The notes under the pieces: model-generated | Seen by the model: the letters and a program-made list of their open reading frames with translations, nothing else | The model's database searches: none | What the model was told of the DNA's origin: nothing | Origin: Zygnema cylindricum | Taxonomy: Eukaryota > Streptophyta > Zygnematophyceae > Zygnematales > Zygnemataceae | Assembly: GCA_037447655.1 (NCBI GenBank) | Contig: JBBHKE010000227.1 | Coordinates: 86,497 to 98,109, forward strand | Direction of reading: 5' to 3' | DNA: 11,613 nt | Part shown: one piece after another, positions 1 to 8,100 of the stretch | Position numbering within the stretch: position 1 is the stretch's first letter | Layout of the letters: each line of letters begins with the position of its first letter | Program-made: the position numbers and the translations under genes

Positions 1-322
1 TGTTGTTTGAGGGTTCGGCTATCCGCAGTTGGTCTTTCGGAACAAAATGGTACCAACATGTTGTTCATGTAGTCGATGATATGGAAGAACATGATATGTC
101 AGGAGAGTAAGCAGGTTCCTAATCATCATCCATCGACACTGATCACAAAATCAGGTATAGTAGCTGATGTACTTGTTGTACAACCATGGTAAAACAAGGC
201 TTTCTGGTTGACGCCTATCGGCTTGGGAGTTTGTTGTGTTCTGTTCGTATGTGTCATCCTTCTAGTGAAATCCCTCTGGAGCATCTACTTAACAAATATT
301 TTGGGTCTTTTAATTGCAAATA
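1..322. other. Left edge, no recognisable feature
   Basis: Neither strand gives a protein I recognise. A 65-codon frame from 208 runs into the 18-bp repeats and has no family signature. It could be the 3' flank of a gene to the left. Confidence 0.6.
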
Positions 323-507
323 CACCTTTTAGTGGAAGTCCCCCTTTTGGTGCGAGTCCTTATCTTCGTGCGAGTCAGTTCGAGTCTATGGGCTCTTGTA
401 CATAGCGAAGATTTTGAGGTTACCTGGTGGGAGTTTACTTCTTGTTGCGAGTCCACCTTCTAGCGTTGGTCCACCTTCTAGTGCGAGTCCTCCTTTTAGT
501 GGGATTC
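323..507. repeat. Degenerate 18-bp minisatellite
   Basis: Seven 18-bp units are visible: 323-340, 341-358, 359-376, then 436-453, 454-471, 472-489 and 490-507. Consensus is close to CNCCTTTTAGTGCGAGTC. The 59 bp between the two blocks retains GAGTC-like fragments and is probably eroded array. The period of 18 keeps frame, so the translation shows a six-residue repeat of the A-S-P-P-F/S-S type in two overlapping frames. No start context, domain or intact gene accompanies it. Confidence 0.85.
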
Positions 508-1660
508 GGCTTCATCGTAGGATTTCGTGGACACTAGTACTCAACTTTTTTCGAGGCTCTCCGTACAAGTCCATTTTTTCTTACAAGTTTTCCTTTTTGT
601 GCGCGTTTGTCTAATGGTGTACTGCATGGTGAATATCTTAAAAAAGGTGACATTCAGGTGGTTGAAGTTTGAAAAAGAAAAAAATTGCAAAATAATTCAT
701 TACGGTTTTTTGCCAATTTAAGATTTTGGAATCTTAAACATATGAGTTTTTTTGTTTCGCGGTGTTAAGCACATTTGGAGAAGCTCTTGCTACTCGTTCA
801 TAACATTGTGCCATGTTGTTCGGACTTTGTAAACGATTTAAAAATGCCATATTCAAATTAATGTGGTTGTTAATTATTAAGCATAGGTGATATGCAAATC
901 GTTATTTTGGGCCTTAGATTATGCACGTTTTTCAACCATTTACATTTTGCCTCTTATACCCTCTCAATGTCTAAGTCAATATATTAGAAATAAACTTGAG
1001 GAACGACCGTGTAACTTGGGCAACTCCCATTCGCTTGAATTTTATTTAACAGTTTTGAATTGCTTGATGTTGCAACTAAGTTGAAGAATTACATGATACG
1101 TATTTGTTTTACTGTAAGACACTTTACAAAAACTAAAATTACGAGCCTCAAATATTTTTTCGTATGTTGCAATCCAATTTTTTTTGCATAACTTTAGTGC
1201 GCCCGCAATTGAGCACAAATGTGTAGGTGGAGAAAATTTTAGAGCATTGTTGTGATGTATTTGATGATAGAAATGTAATAATAGGGAGATTTAATTGGGC
1301 ATTTCCCATCTGGACCGCTTCCAAATTAGAATGTAAGAAGATTGCGATAAGACTACATAATTAGCATTACCAAATCCTATTTTGCGACAAGAGGGCGCAA
1401 AAAAAGCCCGTAGCGAACGTGGAATCAACGGTAACAACGAGCCGATGTGTCGTGAGTCGGGTTGATATTAGGTGCAATTATTTTTATTCACCCTCTCCCG
1501 TGCATGTCTTTGAGTGTATGCTTTTGTGTTTGGCATGTTCTACATGGGTAAGTCAGATGTGTACTGCGCTACGTATGCCTTGTTTATATTTGGTAGTGTG
1601 GTTCGCCATCGTTTTAAGACCTTACCCAACGGGCTCCACTGAGTATGGGGGGTTTAAAGA
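508..1660. other. AT-rich stretch with no recognisable gene
   Basis: Open frames here are short, AT-rich and without motifs. A frame covering 1419-1811 opens on GTG and overlaps the inverted-repeat candidate. No RNA gene or clear repeat was seen. Confidence 0.6.
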
Positions 1661-1873
1661 GGGGAGCCACATTTTAAAGAGCGTAGTTTTTAGAAGTTGG
1701 GTTGGTAGTTTTGTCAGACTTTTGAAATTTTGTGGACTCCATGAGCCCACAAAAAGCACAACACTAAATTCCCTCCTTGATAATGTTGCCCTCCTTGACT
1801 ATCCAAAGTAATATTTGCCACCCAGGCATGCAATTCAAATCCCCAACTTCACCCAAATGAAGACAAGCTCCCC
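1661..1873. repeat. Possible TIR/MITE-like inverted repeat
   Basis: GGGGAGC (1661-1667) and GAAGTTGGG (about 1693-1701) reappear inverted on the right: CCCAACTTC near 1841-1849 and GCTCCCC at 1867-1873. Spacing differs by about 9 bp between arms. The ends lie in sequence of GTTTGGCTTAGGGG type. There is no convincing target duplication. A local hairpin (GTGG-CTC-CAT-GAG-CCAC type) lies near 1732-1750. Confidence 0.35.
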
Positions 1874-2097
1874 TAAGCCAAACGCGAAAATCATCTCTGA
1901 ATTTGCTCAACCGAACACTAAATTGTGGTTGTTGAAATTCAACTAATATATACAGACTCTCTTAGGGAAAGAGGGTCCCAAAAACCTACTACGTCCTAAA
2001 GCACTACTCAGAAGCCCTATCTACTAAGTTAATGACCAATCCAAAGACGTAACTTGCAACTTGTACAAACCCTAAAGTACACTAGCCGCCATACAAA
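1874..2097. other. Intergenic, nothing recognised
   Basis: Moderately AT-rich sequence between the inverted-repeat candidate and the GC-rich island. No ORF, repeat or regulatory signature that I can support. Confidence 0.6.
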
Positions 2098-2335
2098 TTG
2101 TACGAATTATGTACGGCACCACATAACACTTTGTACCTTCCACATCCGACGCCATGGCTTCTCCTCGGGTGTCCACTGGGATACTACCACGTGTCAATTC
2201 GTGGCTCTTTTGTCGTAAGCGGCCAAAGAAAACCATTCCGGGCTCTCTTCACTTCCGTGGCCCGCCCGATCTTTAATTCCTCCAATCGACGTCCGTTGAT
2301 TTCCGCGGCGGGCCGATCATTTCGCGCGCATTGAA
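2098..2335 (+). promoter_or_regulatory. GC-rich island with G-box and small ORF
   Basis: It is markedly richer in G+C and CpG than its flanks. It holds a palindromic CACGTG (2188-2193, as CACGTGTC, a G-box/ABRE core) and GGCGGGCC-type stretches. An ATG at 2154 sits in a strong plant context (GCCATGGCT) and opens 40 codons to TAA at 2274-2276, encoding a basic peptide starting MASPRVSTG. It may be a promoter or first-exon fragment of an unrecognised gene, or part of a mobile element. No homology is recognised. Confidence 0.35.
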
Positions 2336-2393
2336 TTTCGGCACTTCTATGTGCCCCAGTTTGGATATTATCATTAAATGACGGATCTTGTTA

Positions 2394-2697
2394 TGTTAGC
2401 GATGAGATGGTTATCACACTCCATATGTCTATCGACTCTTCTACATCAATTGGTTACGGAAGACTACTAGACAGGCCAGTACGGCAATTTATAGGGCGAG
2501 GGTCAAATCCTAGCCAATACCTGGCCAATACCATTTTTTTGTCAGTCATACTTTCTGTTTGTCTGAATCTATCTGACAGGCACCCATGTCTGAATCTATC
2601 TGACAGGCACCCATGGCCTTCTCTCTCTACCTCTGTGAGTGTCTGCGACTGTTCAAGGAACAAAAGAGAGACAAGATACAAATTACTTTTTCCAGCA
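2394..2697 (-). repeat. Probable copia LTR (about 304 bp)
   Basis: On the minus strand it starts TGCTGGAAAAAG right after the polypurine tract and would end CGCTAACA at 2394, a TG...CA form. A TATAAATT box is present on the minus strand (complement of 2486-2493), with about 90 nt to the end, a sensible U3-R-U5 layout. The start is well placed; the end at 2394 is chosen from the terminal motif. It contains the 27-bp duplication. Confidence 0.6.
2561..2614. repeat. Exact 27-bp tandem duplication
   Basis: 2561-2587 and 2588-2614 are identical (GTCTGAATCTATCTGACAGG plus CACCCAT). It lies inside the probable LTR, in the U3 part. Exact identity against a decayed background suggests a recent slippage or a feature of the source element. 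Confidence 0.97.
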
Positions 2698-2714
2698 CTC
2701 CCCTATATTTTTAG

Positions 2715-2734
2715 CTCTCTCTCTCTCTCTCTCT
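2715..2734. repeat. (CT)10 microsatellite between RNase H remnant and LTR
   Basis: A pure CT run. On the retrotransposon strand it reads as GA repeats beside the polypurine tract. Confidence 0.95.
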
Positions 2735-3078
2735 TAGTCCACAACCATTTTTGCAGTAAATTAATTTCGGTGAGGGAACTGCTTTGGTCATCATATTGAC
2801 AAGCGTTTCCCCATCAGGTTTTTACACAAGTTTAATGATTTTGTCTTCAACCTTTTCTCCCACAAAGCTAAGCCGTATGTCCATATGCTTGACTTTGATT
2901 TTTTTTTGTAGGGTTATATTCGGCATATTTTTTCAATCTTTTTGGTTGCTCACGATTTTTATAGTCTCCTATGCTGGGAATTTTTTACCTACCTTTTGCC
3001 TTTCGTTCCGTTGTTGTACTCGGACGATTCGCTATTGCACTTTTTTTAAGTATATTATAATCAATTGTCGATAAGATT

Positions 3079-3638
3079 ATACAAGCGCAAAGTTGTTGAA
3101 CTTAATTGTTGCGATGACTATATTTGCATATACTCAGCAAAAAACAACCTCGTGAAATTAGATGGTATGCCCTTGATCAGTTTTGCAAGAAAAGATGTTT
3201 CAAGTGGCTAAAAAAAATTCAACACTAATAACGTTGCAATAACGATTCGACTCTGCCTTTGTTTTTGGTAAGAGTAATAATGGAATCTCTCGCCCAGCTA
3301 AAATATCATAGAAAAGGGGAACCGAAGGCTTTCATTTGATAGGGGCTTCATTATGCATAGAAATTGTAAGTATTAAGGATAGATTTCCAATTTAAAAGAC
3401 TGGATTCTATGTACGGTACGGGAAATTAGCGACTCTCCACTTATCTTCTTTCAAAATTGGAGGAGGTGGTATAACACGTGGGCCATTCAATGTAGGAAGG
3501 TGAAAAACCAAACGTCTTGTGTACCTTTGACGACGACCCATACAAGGTCACATTTTGTTGTGCTATGACAGCACGGAATTCATGTGACACACATTCCCAT
3601 TCCTACCTTTGATTTTAGCTCATTTCCCATACTGTAAC
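3079..3638. other. Intergenic between copia remnant and TIR copy 1
   Basis: No gene is seen. It contains the orphan TIR-like terminus (3221-3251) and a CACGTGGG G-box/ABRE-type site (3475-3482). That site lies about 1.2 kb upstream of the carrier start, beyond the TIR element, so any link to the carrier is uncertain. Confidence 0.55.
3221..3251. mobile_element. Possible orphan right terminus of the TIR family
   Basis: AACACTAATAA (3221-3231) and AATAACGATTC (3238-3248) appear in the same order as in the right end of copy 2 (8452-8462 and 8475-8485), with slightly shorter spacing. No matching left end was found. Confidence 0.4.
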
Positions 3639-4113
3639 TACACCGTGAATCGTAATTAGCGTAAAGAAATAATTAGTGTAAAACTCTAATGTGTGTTATT
3701 AACTAAAAAAAAAATTACTCTAATTTATCAATAACTCTAATTTGTTTTCCGTAATATCTGAATATCTCTACCGTAAATTAGGTAGACGTACAGAATCTGA
3801 TAAAATGTACTCTTTTGCGTCACTATGACGTTTGCACTAGGCAGTTTGTGAAAACGCAGTTACATGATAACGCCATGTATTGAATATTTTTTTGTACGTT
3901 TTACTTAATTAAGTACAGTTTTGCACGGTCAGACACTGACAGTACGCCACACTATTAAACACGACACTATATTAGAGTTGTTAACGCGAAATTCAAAAGT
4001 TCCATAAATAATGTAAAGAAAAATTTAGAGTTATTTACTCTATTTAATTTTTAGGGTCAAAATTCGGGGTGACGGAATTAGCATTAAGAACGCTATTTAC
4101 AATTCACGGTGTA
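3639..4113. mobile_element. Non-autonomous TIR element, copy 1 (475 bp)
   Basis: 24-bp terminal inverted repeats at 3639-3662 and 4090-4113 (TACACCGTGAAT...TTAGCGT type) match at 22 of 24 positions. No coding capacity is present. Internally it has GTACAGAATCTGAT (3788-3801), a TACTTAATTAAGTA palindrome (about 3902-3915) and a GTCAG-ACA-CTGAC hairpin (3928-3940). All but the palindrome recur in other copies. Flanks share ACTGTA (3631-3636 and 4113-4118), a possible eroded target duplication. It is a MITE by size and structure. The superfamily (hAT or Mutator-like) is unresolved. It ends just before the carrier leader. Confidence 0.85.
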
Positions 4114-4141
4114 CTGTACAGGATAGTGTACTGTACTGTAG
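4109..4141 (+). repeat. Short GTGTACTGTAC repeats at the TIR / leader junction
   Basis: GTGTACTGTAC occurs at 4109-4119 and 4127-4137, followed by another CTGTA. The first copy includes the TIR end, so the repeat could be a target-duplication or excision-repair trace. It may equally be chance. Confidence 0.5.
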
Positions 4142-4684
4142 AGTGCTAGACCTCCATCGTACCGTATTTACGTCTCGATGCACATCCCATCAATCGCAAG
4201 CCACCAGCCAATTCCATCGCTTTGTCCGTACACACACCTCCCATTTCGTTGCTTCGGAATATTGGACGCCTGGCCGTCCACGAACCGCACGCGCGGAATC
4301 TGCCACCGGATACTTCCCCCCTTCCAGTACATTTTGAAAACGTTTTCCCGCCCTGACTCTCCCAATCTGGTATTGTGGTAAACCATACTCGGTTGACTTC
4401 CATCTCTCCGCGGTTTCTGCTGCCAGCCTCAAATTTTTGCACCAACAGCTCTGCTTCTGGACTTTGCTCTCTCTCACGTCCAAATCGCCTTTCTCCCAGA
4501 GGACCGTGTGTGTGCACCTGTTCTTTCTCACTCTCTGTCTTTTTCTCTCTCCTTCTCGCTCTGCCTCTCTCTCTCTCTCTCCCCTCTCTCTCGCGCTCTC
4601 TCTATCACCACGCCATTCTTTCACATTACTTCATTGTGTCACGTCTTGTCTCTCTTTGTCACACCTTGTCTCGCCTCCTCAGCC
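4140..4684 (+). promoter_or_regulatory. Carrier promoter / 5' leader, GC-richer and ATG-free
   Basis: This stretch is clearly GC-richer than its surroundings and contains no ATG between 4181 and the start at 4685. A strongly pyrimidine-rich tract covers about 4519-4602. Plant core promoters often have pyrimidine patches near the transcription start, and CT/GA runs are targets of BBR/BPC GAGA-binding proteins (family knowledge). I see no convincing TATA box, and the start site cannot be placed. Open frames that run upstream from the coding start do so only through GTG or TTG, so they are not translated extensions. Confidence 0.6.
4519..4602 (+). repeat. Pyrimidine-rich CT tract in the carrier leader
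   Basis: This is an imperfect CT/TC microsatellite of about 84 nt, interrupted by G and T-runs, ending about 80 nt before the start codon. It is probably 5' UTR or core-promoter Y-patch sequence. Length polymorphism here could affect expression, but that is inference. Confidence 0.75.
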
Positions 4685-5125
4685 ATGTCATCCTCCAGCA
4701 GTGCCGCAAACGTAGGGAAGGATTTGACAGCTGGAACGCTAGCAGGCATTTGTCAGCTTATCGTTGGCCATCCTTTCGATACCATAAAAGTGAAGCTACA
4801 AGCTCAACCAAAACCTCCCCCGGGACAGCCTCCTATGTACTCCGGAGCCATAGACGCCGTGAGGAAAACGGTTTCTGCTGAGGGTCTGAAGGGGCTTTAT
4901 GCAGGAATAGGACCTCCTCTTGCCACTGTGGCAATATTTAATGCGGTTTTGTTTACTGCAAGAGGTCAAATGGAGGCTTTGCTTGGGAAGAAACCTGGAA
5001 AGTCACTCACCATTGGACAGTCTTTCATAGCTGGTGGAGGGGCGGGCCTTGCCGTAACATTTGTCGCATGTCCTACAGAACTTGTGAAGTGCAGATTGCA
5101 AGCTCAGAGCGCCATGACTGCACAG
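4685..5125 (+). CDS. BOU: Carrier exon 1 (start codon, repeat 1 and first helix of repeat 2)
   Basis: Exon 1 encodes residues 1-147 and ends in phase 0 at CAG before GTATGG. The start at 4685 is the first ATG in its frame, has a purine (G) at -3, and follows about 500 nt without any ATG. After a short Ser/Ala-rich N-terminus (MSSSSSAAN), residues about 12-40 form helix 1 with PFDTIKVKLQ. Residues about 52-75 give the matrix amphipathic segment (SAEGLKGLYAGIG), about 78-98 helix 2, and about 110-139 helix 3 with PTELVKCRLQAQ. No cleavable presequence is evident, as is usual for this family. A second near-identical donor lies 104 nt downstream (see findings). Confidence 0.93.
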
Positions 5126-8100
5126 GTATGGATGCTGGATGTTTTATTACTAATGGTGGGTTTCTTTAGTTTATTTGTTTTTTTATTTTTGTTGTTTTTG
5201 TTTTTTTTTTTTTTTTTTTTATTGCACAGGTACGGATACTGGATGTTGTATTACTGAGGATCATTTTTTTTTCCTGACAAATGATCGTTTTTTTTTCCCT
5301 CCGATTTTTTTTTTTTTTTTTTTTTTTTTTTTGTTTCTTACAAGTGATCGTTTTTTATTTCGTACGCTTATGACAAAATAATGATCGCTTATTTTTTCTT
5401 ACAAATAATTATAAAAAAAAAATCCAATTAATTTTTTTTTTTTCTTTTTTCTCCATTTGTTTCCTTTTCTTTTCTTAAATCATTTGCATTATCTATATTT
5501 CATGTATGTTGGCGAATTTCGTTATTATCTCCCTTTCTTCCTCTGTTTTTTTTTTTTCTTGGCTGAGGATTTCTTCAAATGCTCAAAGTACTTAATACTA
5601 GCAATTTTCCCTCTCTTATTGTGCTTATATTAGGGTTATTTTCTGCAAGTTTGTCGTGTCCTATTTTTGTTTCTTTCATTTATTGATTATTCTTGTTTTG
5701 TCCTATTTTATTTCCTTTCCTTTATTAGCTATTTTTGTCTTGTTTTTTTTCTTTTCTTTTCTTTTGTTTATTGGTTATTATTTTACCGAGTGATCCTGTG
5801 AGATGCATTGATTGCAAAGACATAATTTTCACGGATGTCTAGACTATGGTGTCTCGAAATCCGCAAATAATGTCAAAATATGGATTGTCGAATAATGCAT
5901 TCTTCTTTTGTAAAGCTATGCAAATTTTTTAAGTTTCCACCGAATTCACAGTAAGCACATGATAGCCTTACCTAAATTGACTTTCTTTTCTATTCAAACA
6001 AATGCCTGACATGTCGAAAGAAAAAACGTTTATCGTTTTTTGGATCCGAAGGAGTTTTGTTACTGTTTTGGTATCTATGTCTCTATTGCACACAATTGCT
6101 GATTATTGTCACCGTTATTTGGAAAAAGAACCTCTGAGCGTTGGAGATTTATTAGTTAAACTCAAATCAAATTTATTTTAAAATCAAATAAGAATCAGAC
6201 ACTTGCTATTGTGGACTGGGATCAAGAGTTCTTCCTCTTCCACCTTCTCATCCAGTTCTGAACTTCAACTCTAGGGATCATAAATGTGTTAAGAATTAGC
6301 CATTGCCATTCATTAACTGAAGTTATCCACTCCCTTAAAAGAACCAATAGATTTATTAATGGAAGTTATCCATTGCCTTTAAAAAATCAATAGAATCATC
6401 AAGAGAAGGTATCCATGACCATCGTTTGTTATTAATAGAATCAAACTAGAAGTTAGCCATTGATTCCCATGACTAATTTGTATGTATTTTCTCCTTTCAG
6501 ATGGCAACTATAGTGGAGAGTCCAGCTCTTGCCACAGCTCTTGGAGCAGCGGGAACGACTTCCGGATCAACTGGAGCTGCGACAGATGTCACAAAGGCAC
6601 TCAAGTACAGGGGACCAATGGATGTCGCGCGCCAAGTTATTAAATCGGAGGGTGGAGTATTAGGTCTTTTTAAAGGATTAACTCCGACTTTGCTTCGGGA
6701 AGTTCCTGGAAATGCGGCAATGTTCGGGGCATATGAAACAACTAAGCAGGTCAGTTAAAAGGATGTTTATACCCATTGTTTGAGCATGCAATACTGCATC
6801 TCTAAGACATAAACTTTTTGAATCTCTACTCAAACAGAATAAAAATTGGTTTGTAATTCTTAACTGTTTAGAATAAGAACCGGTCCAATATTTTTCAAGT
6901 TACTGTTCGAGCACGTGATATCGCTTTTCTAAGGCAGAAACAAGTTTCAGATTTCTGATCTTTAGAATTGAAGCTAGCATGAAGGGGCGAATTCATTTTG
7001 CTACATGTGAAGGTAAAAAGTAGGCTAAATGTCTTAAATTGACAGTTTTTTTTTTTTTTATTTAACCACAAGAAACCTGAAAAATCTATCTGCGAAGTCT
7101 TGTTTAGAATAGATCTGTTAATATTGACAGTCCTCACTCTCTCTCTCTAGAAAGTTCTCACATGTCCATTTTGTCAATAGTAAAAAGGCTTTATCCGTCT
7201 CACTGATTCTTTGCATGTTATGTGATACTTATGACTTGAATTTAGTTAGGCTGGGCTGTCTCTCCTATATTTTTAAATTGTAATGGACTTTGGAAATTGC
7301 ACTAAAATTGAATTCACCACCTTAAACAATCAAGGTATAGTCATGCCTCAAAATAGAAAGAATCTATTTTTCGCCTTTTGTTATCGCGTAGAAACTTGCT
7401 AGTGCTCATCGCTATTTAGAGTGAATCACTCTTATTTGAGTGCTCTTTTTTTTGACCCAAAATCAAAGTAGTGTTAGTAACACTATTATGTGGCGGAACA
7501 TAGTTTACTGCAGTTACTTCTTATAAAGTGTTAACGCTTAAAACTTACAAGCTCAAATAGCGGTTCATGGTGTAACATTGGTGTGGTCCGCGCTAAGTAC
7601 AAGCTATGTATAGTTATCGTCTTTTCCATGTGGCCAAAGTATCTGTTTAGTACATACATGAGCTAGTGTGGAACGAAGGTGATAAGAAAGAATTTTATAA
7701 CATTCTCGGAAAGGTTAGCACAACTATGTCTCTAGTGATCTAAATTTTCTGATGTAACTGTGAACAACATAATGCGTTTAGTAGGATTAAGGAAATTTTG
7801 TAATTTGCGATGTGTTTAATCAATTACTCATCCTTATTCCATCGTTTTCTATTAATTATCCTTTTTATGATTATTAGTAGTGTCTCGTTGCAGAAACCCC
7901 TATGCATTACACCTTGAATCGTTATTAGCGTTATGAACGCTATATCGGTGCCCCCAATTTTTTAGGGTGTTACCTGAAATAGTATTAATAACACATTTTT
8001 TTTTACGTTAATTAAGGTTCTGGTGAATTAGTGTTAATAATTCTAATTTATGATTTTATTGGATATTGTGGTGTACGGATGTGTCAGTCTGTACAAAATG

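Larger units (their letters stand above)
2394..3078 (-). mobile_element. Decayed Ty1/copia retrotransposon, 3' part (RNase H end, PPT, LTR)
   Basis: Read on the minus strand, a broken RNase H tail runs from about 3078 down to 2747. It shows an STTTERKA-like segment matching the family's STTEAEYKA, then SNQ, KVKHMDIR (2873-2887 holds HMDIR), VGEKVEDKIIKLV, and MMTKAVPSPKL (Met codon 2789-2791), with in-frame stops and frameshifts. It ends before a polypurine tract (complement of 2698-2706, ATAGGGGAG) and a TGCTGG LTR start at 2697. The order of these parts is diagnostic of copia. Gag, protease, integrase, most of the reverse transcriptase and the 5' LTR are not present. It cannot be active. 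Confidence 0.85.
5126..6500 (+). other. Carrier intron 1 (1375 nt)
   Basis: A GT-AG intron in phase 0. The left half is extremely T-rich, with T20 at 5201-5220, T28 at 5305-5332 and many shorter runs to about 5770. Four degenerate copies of a TTACAA(G/A)TGATCG-like motif lie at about 5270-5410. Its first 129 nt contain a copy of the 5' splice site. The right end carries a 43-bp tandem array abutting the acceptor. No gene or complete mobile element is visible inside. Confidence 0.88.

Noticed and set aside
323-507. CRISPR-like array
   Set aside because: Units are contiguous 18-bp tandem copies without unique spacers, in a plant-like context.
1419-1811. 130-codon plus-strand frame
   Set aside because: It starts on GTG, has no recognisable motif, and overlaps a possible inverted-repeat element.
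2407-3074. Two plus-strand frames of 130 and 96 codons as genes
   Set aside because: Both are shadows of the minus-strand copia LTR and RNase H remnant; the first owes its repeats to the 27-bp duplication and the CT run.
3143-3251. Complete mini TIR element ending at the orphan terminus
   Set aside because: The proposed left end (ACAACCTCGTGAAATTAG) matches the family too poorly; only the right end is kept, at low confidence.
4146-4624. Overlapping minus-strand frames across the leader
   Set aside because: They are antisense to a GC-rich CT tract (Arg/Glu-rich low-complexity translation) with no domain.
4508-4684. 59-residue hydrophobic N-terminal extension of the carrier in frame with exon 1
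   Set aside because: The frame opens on GTG, not ATG, and consists of translated CT microsatellite. The first in-frame ATG is 4685 and fits the family's N-terminus.
5151-5254. Retroposon insertion with target duplications at the duplicated donor
   Set aside because: The 32-bp repeat is long for such a duplication, the 72-bp spacer has no retroposon body, and the poly(T) lies on the wrong side for a reverse-oriented insert.
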